Assembly (NCBI GenBank): GCA_000953735.1
Contig: LN554852.1
Span: 2,801,846 to 2,865,845, forward strand
From: Moritella viscosa
GTDB lineage: Bacteria > Pseudomonadota > Gammaproteobacteria > Enterobacterales > Moritellaceae
DNA length: 64,000 nucleotides
Direction of reading: 5' to 3'
The notes beneath the pieces are model-generated. The model had not been told where the DNA came from and searched no databases. It was given only the letters and a program-made list of their open reading frames with translations. Positions 27,061-35,783 of the stretch are shown piece by piece. How positions within the stretch are numbered: the first letter of the stretch is position 1; every line of letters starts with the position of its first letter. Both the position numbers and the translations under genes were made by a program.

Positions 27061-28002
27061 CTATAAACCTTGTAGTTTTAAACGGTTAGCATGTTGACGA
27101 TATAAAGTTTTTGGATCCGTTTCAAATAAATGATGAAGACCCAAAGTTTGATTCACTTCATCCATATGATTCATTTTATAATTATCGCGAATGACTTTAC
27201 CTAAGCGTGAACTGCACGAAGAAACAAGGCCATCATTTGGAACATTAAAAGCCTTACCAGTCAACGTAAGCGCCAAATCCATTGAGTCTAACGCGTTAGT
27301 AAAGTTAGCACTACCGCTCCATGAGTAATAGTAGACCCCATTTGCAGCAACATAATCACCTTCACCACATGCAGTAATAGGCACTCCTTCTGGATATGAT
27401 TCATTAAATTTAAGCGAGTTCTTAGTTGTTAATGCTTCTAATGCCGCGACTGTATCTTGTGGTAACTTTCCTCCACGAGAAAGAAAAGTAATTAACTTAC
27501 TTAAACCATCAGCCATAGAAGCTATTAGTTTCTCAGATACTGACCCCTCAGGTACCTCTCCACGTAAAATATCAGCAACACGAGAGCCTTTATTTACACC
27601 ACCAATACTTGTAACAGACGCCACGTATTGTGGTGCAACAGATGCAACATAACGCGATGTTGGCCCGCCATGGCTATGACCAATTAAGTTAACTTTATCT
27701 GCACCAGTAGCCGCTAAAATCTGTTCAACCTGCGCTAATAACTGCTCGCCACGAACTTCGGTCGTATTCGCCGCAGAGACTTGAGCCACATACACTTCAG
27801 CACCACTTTTACTAAGAGCACGGGTAATGCCATAAAAATAGTCAATACCCAACATGGAATCAAAACCAAAAAGCCCATGGACTAAAACGATGGGATATTT
27901 CGTTTCTGTGTAACCCTTATAATTCGAACTATTCGTTAAACCTTTAGCCTGACTGCTAAATACAATCAAACATAGAGTAAAAAATGCAAGAATCCGTTTC
28001 AT
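27061..28002 (-). CDS. Secreted triacylglycerol lipase, copy 2
   Basis: 313 aa, with a signal peptide and the same catalytic layout as copy 1: HGLFGFD loop, GHSHGG nucleophile elbow (Ser110), Asp in NDGLVSS and His in NHMDEVNQ with a calcium-binding Asp, plus the cysteine pair (TACGEG, SSCSS). The most variable parts relative to copy 1 are residues 20-30 and about 141-185 (the lid region), where specificity would be set. Cotranscribed with the downstream Lif gene. A CRP-like site sits about 110 nt upstream. Confidence 0.93.
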   Translation of the reverse strand: MKRILAFFTLCLIVFSSQAKGLTNSSNYKGYTETKYPIVLVHGLFGFDSMLGIDYFYGITRALSKSGAEVYVAQVSAANTTEVRGEQLLAQVEQILAATGADKVNLIGHSHGGPTSRYVASVAPQYVASVTSIGGVNKGSRVADILRGEVPEGSVSEKLIASMADGLSKLITFLSRGGKLPQDTVAALEALTTKNSLKFNESYPEGVPITACGEGDYVAANGVYYYSWSGSANFTNALDSMDLALTLTGKAFNVPNDGLVSSCSSRLGKVIRDNYKMNHMDEVNQTLGLHHLFETDPKTLYRQHANRLKLQGL

Positions 28003-28348
28003 TTGTCTATCCTTATTATTAGATTTAAGTTAACAAATCAGTTCAAACAGCCAGAACTGAGCTTTACCAAATAAAAGCAAATAAACATTACAGGTAGTCA
28101 CGACAAATGAATGTGATTAAGATCAATAATTTAAGACGGGATATTTGTGTGTAAAGTTTGATTTTTAGCGCTATATTTTAAATGTGGAATTTTAATCTAA
28201 TTAGAGATTAGATTATAAAAAAAACAATATAACCGACCTACAAACACCCCTTAATGGGTATTAAATTCTGGGGAATTCAAGGTTTAGAATTAATATATAA
28301 GTAAAATAAAATTAGTTAGCTATTGATACTGTTACTTTGGTTATCGGG
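28003..28348. other. 346-bp region upstream of lipase copy 2
   Basis: Holds the promoter region of lipase copy 2 with a CRP-like site (28112-28127). The rest is AT-rich and shows no ORF with a start signal. TCTAATTAGAGATTAGATTA at about 28195-28214 contains short inverted and direct TCTAAT/TTAGA repeats. Confidence 0.45.
28112..28127. promoter_or_regulatory. CRP-like site upstream of lipase copy 2
   Basis: TGTGA-TTAAGA-TCAAT, the same imperfect CRP-type pattern and same spacing to the gene as at lipase copy 1. Confidence 0.4.
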
Positions 28349-29824
28349 TTATTTGACTCCATCAGGTTCTGGTTTCGGTATTAAGGGCAACGTAATTGAC
28401 GTAACATCTTCATTAATCAGTCCACACAAGCAAATCAGTTGTGCTCTCAATGCTAACGATTTTTCTTGTTTCTCAGCGCTGTCTTTCTCATTTTTAACAA
28501 TCGACCAGCCTATGTTTAGTCTTAGGCAGTTTTGATAATACTCAAGCGTGGTAAACTCACTCCCCGCACGAAACGAAATCCCTTTTTTCAACGCTTCATT
28601 TAATACGTTTTGACTATCCATATTATCGAGTTGTAACCAAATAACCATACCACCTTCGGGAACACTGATTTTAGTGTTTTTAGGCAGTAATTCCCTTAGT
28701 AAGCTATGGTACTGCCGAGCATGTGCCGCTAGGGTTGCCGTTAATTTTTTAAGGTGTTTTGAATAATGCCCCGTATTAATAAACTCGCATACCGTGTGTT
28801 GGACGATATTATTGACACCAAAAAATTGCACACTGCGCAACTGTAAGTATGCATTAAAAAAACGCCCTGGCTCACACCAACCTAACCGATATCCCCCAGC
28901 AATAGTCTTAGATACCGAGCTACACCATAATACCCAGCCAGACTTATCCCAATACTTAATTGATAAAGGGGTAATGTTCGAATAGCTTAATTCCAAACAA
29001 ATATCATCTTCAATGACAGGCACTTGGTAATCCGTAGCAAGCTCAGCAATACGTTGCTTTTGTTGATTACTTAAACAAAACCCTTGTGGATTTATATGGT
29101 TAGCGCTAAATAAACATACAGAAATACGCTTATCTTTGAGTAAAGATTCAAGTTGATCTAAGTCTAGCTGAGATTGATAACAAGGTATCTCAAGCACTAA
29201 TCGCCCCATGTTCTCAAGTAAGTTCAATAAACCATTAAAACAAGGTGATGAAATCGCTACCGTGTCTCCAGGATTAGTCGTGATCTCAATAGCACTTCGA
29301 ACAGCATCAATACAACCATTGGTAATAACCAAATTATCTGATTTTAGAGGTAAGTGTTGTTGTGAAAAATGATTTGCTAATGCAGAACGAAGAGCTACAT
29401 CACCTTGATGATCTGGGTATGCGAACAAGTCTGATCCGATCCGTTGATTTACGCGTCGTAAACAACGATTTAAAATATCCTGAGGGATCAAATCCTCAGG
29501 TAACTGTGCGGTATAAAATTGACCTCTTAATCCTTGAACAATGGATTGATCAACTTTCGGCGTCGCCACTTGAGCATTGAATTGAGGGTATATTGGGGTA
29601 TTTTGTTTATTCAAAGGCTGAGTTATAAAATAGCCAATTTTCGGCTTTGCATACAACCAACCTAAGTCGAGTAAACGCTGATAACAATTGTTGGCTGTTG
29701 TCATACTCACATTATGCAACTGGGTAAACTGCCGTAACGACGGCATTCGTTTATCGACAAGCAATATACCTTTATCAATGTCGTTAATAATATTATCTGA
29801 AATTGTAATATAACGTGCGGCCAT
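28349..29824 (-). CDS. MocR-type GntR regulator with aminotransferase-like domain
   Basis: 491 aa. Residues about 1-72 form a GntR winged helix: DKRMPSLRQFTQLHNVSMTT, then NNCYQRLLDLGWLYAKPKIGY. Residues about 100-450 are a fold-type I aminotransferase-like domain with the PLP lysine in SSVSKTIAGGYRLGW and DDICLEL as PLP-aspartate region. Such MocR proteins use PLP as a sensor rather than a cofactor for catalysis. It is divergent from the EamA exporter at 30001 with 176 bp between, so it probably controls that gene in response to an amino compound (inference). Length and domains are normal. Confidence 0.9.
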   Translation of the reverse strand: MAARYITISDNIINDIDKGILLVDKRMPSLRQFTQLHNVSMTTANNCYQRLLDLGWLYAKPKIGYFITQPLNKQNTPIYPQFNAQVATPKVDQSIVQGLRGQFYTAQLPEDLIPQDILNRCLRRVNQRIGSDLFAYPDHQGDVALRSALANHFSQQHLPLKSDNLVITNGCIDAVRSAIEITTNPGDTVAISSPCFNGLLNLLENMGRLVLEIPCYQSQLDLDQLESLLKDKRISVCLFSANHINPQGFCLSNQQKQRIAELATDYQVPVIEDDICLELSYSNITPLSIKYWDKSGWVLWCSSVSKTIAGGYRLGWCEPGRFFNAYLQLRSVQFFGVNNIVQHTVCEFINTGHYSKHLKKLTATLAAHARQYHSLLRELLPKNTKISVPEGGMVIWLQLDNMDSQNVLNEALKKGISFRAGSEFTTLEYYQNCLRLNIGWSIVKNEKDSAEKQEKSLALRAQLICLCGLINEDVTSITLPLIPKPEPDGVK

Positions 29825-29952
29825 CCTGCCCTACCCATCAAAATGAAAACTGTATCTATCAAAACTAACTTGAGCCTTTAAAACAAACTGTACTCTAAAA
29901 ATTAACAAAAACTGCATCTGTTTATTATTTGTGAAAACAACATACTAGTCAA

Positions 29953-29988
29953 ACAATAAAACAATAAAACAATAAAACAATAAAACAA
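29953..29988. repeat. Four tandem copies of ACAATAAA in a leader
   Basis: Four perfect copies of ACAATAAA (29953-29984) plus a partial fifth lie immediately before the ribosome binding site of the EamA gene. Variation in copy number would change the distance between promoter and start. Confidence 0.9.
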
Positions 29989-30000
29989 CGGAGTATTCAT

Positions 30001-30900
30001 ATGCACAGAAGTTCAATATCACCTATTCACTTAATCATCATTGTCGCGGTAACTTGTTTATGGGGCTTTAATTTCTCTGTTATCAAGGCGGGAGTGGATA
30101 ACCTAGATCCGTTTATTTTAGCGGGACTACGTTTTACTTTTGCAGCATTCCCTGCGATCTTGTTTGTCCGTAAACCAGATGTAGATTGGCGCTACATTGC
30201 ACTATATGGTATTACTTTTGGTGTAGGTGTTTGGGGGATGATGTCCATGTCAATTTATATGGGTTTATCCGCAGGGATCACAAGCCTCACCTTAGAATTT
30301 AGTGCATTCATTAGTGTACTGATGGGGGTTGTTTTTCTGAAAGAACATATAAATATGAGTTTAAAAATAGGATTAGCGTTATCTTTACTTGGTCTCGTTT
30401 TCATTGCCAATATTACTGATGGCTCTGTTACTTCCATTGGTTTAATTCTTGCCCTCATTGGCGCGTTCAGTTTTAGCAGTATCAGCTTAATGGTTAAAAA
30501 AATTGATATTAATGACATGTTTGCTTTTATAGCTTGGTCTTGCCTATTTGCACCGCTGCCGTTATTTGCAATGGCATATGTGGTAAATGGGGTTAACCTA
30601 TATAGCGAATTAACAATACTCAATCTTACATCTTTTGGCTCTATTTTATTTCAGGCTTATCCAACAACATTGTTAGGTTACTGGATATGGAACAAAATGC
30701 TCACCAAATATCCATTAAGTATGATGAGTTCGTTTAAGCTGTTAGTGCCTATCTTTGCATTAATAGGATCGGTCATCTTTTATGACGAACAATTAGGAAT
30801 GAACAAGATAATTGCATTTTCATTGATTATAACAGGAGTTGTAATACCATTAGTCGCTCCTTTTATAAAATCGGTATGGTTTAAAAAGTTACAGCCTTAG
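30001..30900 (+). CDS. EamA-family (DMT) metabolite exporter
   Basis: 299 aa with about ten transmembrane helices formed by two EamA repeats; the first includes CLWGFNFSVIKAGVDNLDPF and ALRFTFAA-like residues, and the second starts near residue 150. Drug/metabolite transporters of this type usually export amino acids or related compounds such as cysteine and O-acetylserine. CGGAG precedes the ATG. The divergent MocR regulator suggests a PLP-reactive amino compound as inducer and possible substrate (inference). Confidence 0.88.
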   Translation: MHRSSISPIHLIIIVAVTCLWGFNFSVIKAGVDNLDPFILAGLRFTFAAFPAILFVRKPDVDWRYIALYGITFGVGVWGMMSMSIYMGLSAGITSLTLEFSAFISVLMGVVFLKEHINMSLKIGLALSLLGLVFIANITDGSVTSIGLILALIGAFSFSSISLMVKKIDINDMFAFIAWSCLFAPLPLFAMAYVVNGVNLYSELTILNLTSFGSILFQAYPTTLLGYWIWNKMLTKYPLSMMSSFKLLVPIFALIGSVIFYDEQLGMNKIIAFSLIITGVVIPLVAPFIKSVWFKKLQP

Positions 30901-30909
30901 CATCGACTA

Positions 30910-31173
30910 TCAATCAGCATTAATTTCAATTAGTGCTGATTTTTCAGTCCTCACTTTGTCATCTTTAATATCTTCACAATAACCACTATTACACTGCTGC
31001 GTACATGATTTAGTGCAATGAACTCGTTTATTACAGCTCCATAAACAAAGTTGCCACACTTGTTGCTTAGACTCTGGATCTAAACAGTTTAAATCTGCTG
31101 CACAAAGATGACCCGCCCGGATCAATTCGGCAAGTTTCGAACTCGATATACTTAAATTAACCTTAGAAGACAT
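30910..31173 (-). CDS. Cysteine-rich small protein behind a Fur box
   Basis: 87 aa with eight cysteines (24, 30, 43, 47, 53, 57, 61, 66), most within AADLNCLDPESKQQ and the WQLCLWSCNKRVHCTKSCTQ part. There is no signal peptide, so it is probably cytoplasmic. The cysteine spacing could bind an iron-sulfur cluster or metal, but I know no characterised family. AAGGG precedes the ATG. A near-perfect Fur-type palindrome lies 53-71 nt upstream, so it should be expressed under iron limitation. It ends convergently with the EamA gene. Confidence 0.75.
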   Translation of the reverse strand: MSSKVNLSISSSKLAELIRAGHLCAADLNCLDPESKQQVWQLCLWSCNKRVHCTKSCTQQCNSGYCEDIKDDKVRTEKSALIEINAD

Positions 31174-31225
31174 GATTTAGTCCCTTATAAACGCGTTATA
31201 ACTCCATGTATTCATAATAACCTCA

Positions 31226-31244
31226 ATTGAGAATGATTATCAAT
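31226..31244. promoter_or_regulatory. Fur box
   Basis: ATTGAGAATGATTATCAAT is a 9-1-9 palindrome with one mismatch and fits the Fur consensus core TGATAATNATTATCA with one substitution. It is placed for repression of the cysteine-rich gene that starts at 31173. Confidence 0.7.
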
Positions 31245-31384
31245 AGCGGTTATTGTGTTTATTTACACTAAATTACAAAGCGTTTAAATAACAATCTAAA
31301 ATGATGACTAAACCAAAGTGACAGCATATAAAGGTGACTGTTTATATAAGGATATTAGCGACACAGATCATGAGCGATTAAAGA

Positions 31385-31930
31385 TCACTGACTATAAAGT
31401 TCAGGGTATAAGAAGGGTGCCATTGCTAATGTCAGCGCTTGAGTATAATTACTTTCGCGGGTTGCATGCCCATTCGTTAACAAACCAATCGCCCCTCCTT
31501 TGTGTTTAATATTGACTGTCTTAAACAATTTATCCATCACAGGTCCCAACTCTTCACCATTGAGTAATGATTGATAAATCGGTGCTGGTAATGGTAACGC
31601 AGCACTTCGCCCTACCGACTGTTGCTCTTTATTCGCAATAACAACATACGCGAATGTTGCAGGTCCATCGGCGAGTAAATCAACACCACCTTCGATTGCA
31701 ATATAAAAATCAGCATCTGCATGCTGTTGGCAATATTTAGCGCGGTTAATAGCACCTTCACGGGTCTCAGCCGCATCCATCGGCTGATCTTGAACATTCG
31801 AAGGAGCATCTATACCATCACATTGCACAGCGTGATCGGGATACAATTCAGCAATCACTACACGAGAAGCATTTACTTTAACTGGATTTTTAGATCCAAC
31901 AACAACTTTAATTAATTTTTGTTCTATCAT
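31385..31930 (-). CDS. yjjX: Inosine/xanthosine triphosphatase
   Basis: 181 aa cytoplasmic enzyme that hydrolyses ITP and XTP to keep deaminated purines out of nucleic acids. The N-terminal VVVGSKNPVKVNA substrate loop, QPMDAAETREGAINRA helix, DFYIAIEGGVD strand and KGGAIGLLTNG motif are those of the YjjX family (about 170-180 aa). The ATG directly follows the stop of the upstream NlpC/P60 gene, so the two are cotranscribed. Nothing unusual was seen. Confidence 0.92.
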   Translation of the reverse strand: MIEQKLIKVVVGSKNPVKVNASRVVIAELYPDHAVQCDGIDAPSNVQDQPMDAAETREGAINRAKYCQQHADADFYIAIEGGVDLLADGPATFAYVVIANKEQQSVGRSAALPLPAPIYQSLLNGEELGPVMDKLFKTVNIKHKGGAIGLLTNGHATRESNYTQALTLAMAPFLYPELYSQ

Positions 31931-32449
31931 TTATAAATCAACTCTTCTTGATTGCCAATAGTGGCTGTTCCAATATGGATTATCCAAACGAGATAAGATG
32001 ACACCACGGCTGCTTGAAGCATGAAAAAATTGTAACTCATCAACCATAATACCGACGTGGCGTACATTAATCCCTGTTTTAAAAAACACGAGATCACCGG
32101 TACGTAATTGCTGGCGTTTGATAGAATACCCGACTTTAACTTGTTCGGCAGTCGTACGAGGAAGATAGACAGAAAACTGCTGTTTAAACGTAATTTTAAC
32201 TAAGCCAGAACAATCTACCCCACTCTTACTTGTTCCACCCCATTGATGAGGCGTCCCATGCCAATCTTTATATTGCGTTAGTAGCTGACGTTGGACATAG
32301 TCAAGTTCCGCTGTTGATCGATTAACTGTAATCCTTGGTTCTGAATATTTTATCGCTACCTGCTGACTACAGCCTGAAATTAACACCAACAAAATAGAGA
32401 ACCAAAAAGACTTAAACACTACCACATCATCCATTACAACCCACTTCAT
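31931..32449 (-). CDS. NlpC/P60 murein endopeptidase lipoprotein (Spr/MepS-like)
   Basis: 172 aa. A signal peptide ends in the lipobox LISGC, followed by an NlpC/P60 domain: WGGTSKSGVDCSGLVKITF with the catalytic Cys, LRTGDLVFFKTG and NVRHVGIMVD with the catalytic His, then FFHASSSRGV. The family cuts peptide cross-bridges of peptidoglycan. Two starts are possible, 32449 or an internal ATG at 32434 with AAGTGGG ahead; the lipobox fits either. It is directly followed by yjjX. Confidence 0.9.
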   Translation of the reverse strand: MKWVVMDDVVVFKSFWFSILLVLISGCSQQVAIKYSEPRITVNRSTAELDYVQRQLLTQYKDWHGTPHQWGGTSKSGVDCSGLVKITFKQQFSVYLPRTTAEQVKVGYSIKRQQLRTGDLVFFKTGINVRHVGIMVDELQFFHASSSRGVILSRLDNPYWNSHYWQSRRVDL

Positions 32450-32915
32450 CTTCGTATTCTACCTTTACTCATTGTTTCAAAACAACCAAGTTATGACGTG
32501 TTTTATAGATCGGGCTGTTTCTCAGACTTAATCCGTTCGTCAATATATTTATATAAAATAATTTTCAATATTTACCAGACACCTCGTTATGTTACAAAGA
32601 CAACACATGTTAGCGTTAACATTGTATCATGTAGTCACCACTATCTAGCTAACCCTTTTTGTATACTGCGTTCGTGGTATATAACCGCAAAATTAAGATT
32701 TAACAAATCACCAATTTAAAAACAGGTGTAACACAAAAAATAGTACATTTAATACTATTTTCATACGCTTAAGGTTTAAGTTAACACTTTGTCACTATTT
32801 ACAAATGTAAAACAAGAAGCTAACATATACCCATATAGTTATAGATGTATGGAAAAGTAGAGCTTAGTATCTAAACACTCTATTTTATGAATTTACTGCA
32901 TAGGGATTAGATAAC
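32450..32915. other. 466-bp divergent intergenic region
   Basis: Separates the NlpC/P60 gene from the wax-ester synthase gene and holds both promoters. The clear structure is the palindrome at 32737-32761. The 73-codon ORF at 32498-32719 has no ribosome binding site or recognisable content and is not called. Confidence 0.5.
32737..32761. promoter_or_regulatory. Perfect 9-bp-arm palindrome, candidate TetR operator
   Basis: AAAATAGTA and TACTATTTT flank a 7-nt spacer, about 155 nt before the wax-ester synthase start. TetR proteins bind such sites and a TetR gene is in the same operon. It could also be a hairpin; the second synthase gene lacks an obvious copy. Confidence 0.4.
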
Positions 32916-34520
32916 ATGCAAGCACTAACGCTAGTTGATATGGGTTTCTTATATACGGAAACGGTTGCCAGTCCTAAACATGTAGCCGGATTACAAATTT
33001 TTACTGTACCTAAGAATTACGAAGGCAACTTTACTCGAGATCTGTTCGACAGCTTGATGTCGCAGGATGAAATTAAGAAACCATTTAATTTAAAACTGAA
33101 AAAACAGCTTACTGGACAATATTACTGGAAAGAAGATGACAATATTGATCTCTCTTACCATGTACGATTTGCAATGCTACCGCAACCAGGCAATGAAAGT
33201 CAGCTGCTTCACTTTATTGAACATCAGCATGAAACACTATTAGATAGAAATAGACCTTTATGGGAAATGATTCTGATTGATGGCTTAGAAGATAACAAAT
33301 TTGCTATCTACCTAAAAGCACACCACGCGTTCACTGACGGCGCAAAAGCCAACCAGCTATTAATGTCGTATTTAAGTAAGAATACTGATGCGCCAATGAC
33401 AGCATTTTGGAATGTTGAACTCGAGCAAAAAGAAAAACACCTTGATAGCATGCTTTCGTCACTAACAAAAACGTCCAAAAAACTGACAGACCAAGTTAAG
33501 TCAATCCCATCACTGACTAAACTAACGACCAAATTACTTTTTCAAGCCGCTAATGTGTATAAAGCGGATATGCCAACACCGTTTATGGCGCCGAAAACAC
33601 CTTTCTCAGTAAGCCCCAAACGTGCACGCCGTGCTGCTGTTTCAGCACTGTCGTTAACACGTGTTAAACGCATAGGTAAAATGACTGGCGCAACAATCAA
33701 TGATGTAGTTGTAACCATCTGTGATATGGCTATTCATAACTACCTTGAAAGCAAGAATTTTAAACTTAAAAAACCGCTTGTTGCTCAAATGCCAATGAGT
33801 TTACGTGATGCTAGCGACACTGTAACGAACAACCAAGTTGCAATCAGTTTAGTTGAATTAGCTTATCATGGTGAATCACCACTTGAACGTTTAATGACAA
33901 TTAAAGATTCATGTATCAAGTTAAAAAATGAAACACGTTTACTGACAAAAGAAGCACTAACAAGCTATACAATGGCAAGTCAAGGTCTCGCTGTCGTTAG
34001 CGAATTTTTCAATTTAGATACTGTATTACCTCCAATGGGTAATGTGCTAATTTCAAATGTTCCAGGCCCACAACATCCCCTGTATATGATGGGTGCGAAA
34101 ATGGAACAATGCTTCCCTATTTCGGTACTTCCACCAGGAATGTCTTTAAACATTACATTATATAGCTACAACGGATTGATCAATGTTGGCTTAGTATCAT
34201 GCCGATCTGCCCTACCTGATTTAGCAGATCTTGCTGATGATGTTAGTAAAGCATTTATTGAACTTGAAAACGAAGTACTAAAAAGTGCATCAGTCTCTGT
34301 TTCAGAACAAATAGCACTATTAACAATGAAAAATGCTAACTCCGATATTAAGCAAGAAAGCTTAGCAGTAATCGAACAAATATTAGCTGACACACAAAAT
34401 ACAATTAATATCGAAACTCCGCCAGTAAAACAGCAACCAAAAAGCAGTCGTGTTGATACACCACCAACCGACATAATTTCTACTGATACAGAAATCAAAA
34501 CTGTATCAGCATCAGTTTAG
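32916..34520 (+). CDS. Wax ester synthase/diacylglycerol acyltransferase, copy 1
   Basis: 534 aa acyltransferase that makes wax esters or triacylglycerol from acyl-CoA. The active-site motif HHAFTDG (136-142) matches HHxxxDG. PLWEMILIDGL (114-124), GATINDVVVTICD and GNVLISNVPGP are further conserved blocks of the family. The C-terminal 60 residues are a polar tail rich in Q, T and D, longer than in the second copy. The stop is 9 nt from the TetR start, so the two form an operon. Lipid storage under excess carbon is the usual role. Confidence 0.92.
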   Translation: MQALTLVDMGFLYTETVASPKHVAGLQIFTVPKNYEGNFTRDLFDSLMSQDEIKKPFNLKLKKQLTGQYYWKEDDNIDLSYHVRFAMLPQPGNESQLLHFIEHQHETLLDRNRPLWEMILIDGLEDNKFAIYLKAHHAFTDGAKANQLLMSYLSKNTDAPMTAFWNVELEQKEKHLDSMLSSLTKTSKKLTDQVKSIPSLTKLTTKLLFQAANVYKADMPTPFMAPKTPFSVSPKRARRAAVSALSLTRVKRIGKMTGATINDVVVTICDMAIHNYLESKNFKLKKPLVAQMPMSLRDASDTVTNNQVAISLVELAYHGESPLERLMTIKDSCIKLKNETRLLTKEALTSYTMASQGLAVVSEFFNLDTVLPPMGNVLISNVPGPQHPLYMMGAKMEQCFPISVLPPGMSLNITLYSYNGLINVGLVSCRSALPDLADLADDVSKAFIELENEVLKSASVSVSEQIALLTMKNANSDIKQESLAVIEQILADTQNTINIETPPVKQQPKSSRVDTPPTDIISTDTEIKTVSASV

Positions 34521-34529
34521 GAAAAAGTG

Positions 34530-35171
34530 ATGAAAACACGCGATAGGATCTTACAGTGTAGTTTAGAAATGTTTAGCCAATACGGGCACGTCAAAGTGTC
34601 CACGGTTGAAATTGCCAATGCTTTAGAGATCAGCCCTGGTAATTTATATTATCATTTCAATGGCAAGGAACAGTTACTCACCGAATTGTTCTACGAATAC
34701 GAAGCTGCAATCAATAAATTAATGTCATTTTATGAAGATGATGTGCAAGCATTTGAAGATTATTGGGCATACTTAAATGTGTATGTTGGTTTGATTCAAC
34801 AATACTCATTCTTCTATCGTGATATGAAAGTTATTTTTGATGAAAACAAATTGCTAAAACGACGTTTTATGCGTTTAGTTCATAATCATCACAGTTTTTT
34901 CTTAAAAATGCTCGTGTCATTAAATGAAAACAGTGAAATCAAGATGACGGAAGCACAGCAAAGCTCGATGGCTGATACGATCTGTTTAATTGCGACTAAC
35001 TCATTAGATACACAATTAGCTGAAGAAGATTACGATCTTCAAGAAATTACACAGCGTATCGTATTGCGTATTATCATGTTAGTTGAACCTTATTTTTCTC
35101 ACGAATCTAAAGAAAAATATTTACACGAAGTTGAACAAAACCCTGTTGAAGCAACAAGTTTGTTTAGCTAA
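34530..35171 (+). CDS. TetR-family regulator
   Basis: 213 aa. The N-terminal HTH reads RDRILQCSLEMFSQYGHVKV followed by STVEIANALEISPGNLYYHF, a standard TetR recognition helix with the GNLYYHF turn. The remaining helical domain binds an unknown ligand. ATG at 34530 is preferred over the GTG at 34527 because AGGA lies 8 nt ahead. It is cotranscribed with the wax-ester synthase and likely controls it, possibly responding to acyl-CoA (inference). A terminator follows. Confidence 0.9.
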   Translation: MKTRDRILQCSLEMFSQYGHVKVSTVEIANALEISPGNLYYHFNGKEQLLTELFYEYEAAINKLMSFYEDDVQAFEDYWAYLNVYVGLIQQYSFFYRDMKVIFDENKLLKRRFMRLVHNHHSFFLKMLVSLNENSEIKMTEAQQSSMADTICLIATNSLDTQLAEEDYDLQEITQRIVLRIIMLVEPYFSHESKEKYLHEVEQNPVEATSLFS

Positions 35172-35201
35172 GTAACTTAGTTTTTAAAGCACTGCTTAAA
35201 T

Positions 35202-35236
35202 AAAAACCTAGTGATAATTAATCCACTAGGTTTTTT
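35202..35236 (+). terminator. Terminator after the TetR gene
   Basis: AAAAACCTAGTG (35202-35213) pairs with CACTAGGTTTTT (35224-35235), followed by more T. Lies between convergent genes and could work on both strands. Confidence 0.85.
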
Positions 35237-35249
35237 AGTTTAAGGCTAT

Positions 35250-35783
35250 TTATTTTCGAGATAAATCTCTCACCAAACGAACAAATTTGTGACTGTTAAT
35301 CTCTTTAATCACTTCACTTCCATCATGAAAGTCAATAATTAGACCTTCAGCGCCAGCGTTAATCCCCTTACTGTCAAAAGTATTAGACCAGTAAGGCGTA
35401 GATGGTGTAGATGGAAACAAACCAAGATCAATCGCAGGGGCAAAACACGAACGCTCAACGAGCGAACCAAGTTCTTTGATATTAGGTATGTGCCAATCAC
35501 TATGACCTGCATAATTCTGATTATTTTCAGCCGCTTGCAAAGCTTCTTTCCAAGTAAGGTAATTCGTAGGAATATTAATGCAATTTCCACCGACATAATT
35601 CTGACCTAATGAACAACGAGACCACATGAGTTCATTTACAATATCCGTAATAGTCCCATCAGCGTTATCAAGATACTGCCCAGTCGGATTCGAGGGTGTG
35701 ATACTGGCAGGTTTACATATTTGTGCTAAAACAGGTGCGCTCATTACAGTTACAAACGTCAAAAATAAGGTTGTTGTTTTCAT
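35250..35783 (-). CDS. Secreted DUF1566-domain protein
   Basis: 177 aa with a signal peptide (cut near VLAQ, residue 20). The rest is one DUF1566 (Lcl C-terminal) domain: DNADGTITDIVNELMWSRCS, then AAENNQNYAGHSDWHIPNIK, ELGSLV and a final KFVRLVRD. These domains belong to a C-type-lectin-like fold found in surface proteins. Its ATG overlaps the stop of the upstream Calx-beta/DUF1566 gene, so the two are coupled. Function unknown; probably cell-surface or carbohydrate binding. Confidence 0.8.
   Translation of the reverse strand: MKTTTLFLTFVTVMSAPVLAQICKPASITPSNPTGQYLDNADGTITDIVNELMWSRCSLGQNYVGGNCINIPTNYLTWKEALQAAENNQNYAGHSDWHIPNIKELGSLVERSCFAPAIDLGLFPSTPSTPYWSNTFDSKGINAGAEGLIIDFHDGSEVIKEINSHKFVRLVRDLSRK

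Noticed and set aside
32498-32719. 73-codon ORF in the region before the first wax-ester synthase
   Set aside because: No ribosome binding site, no recognisable domain, unusual composition.
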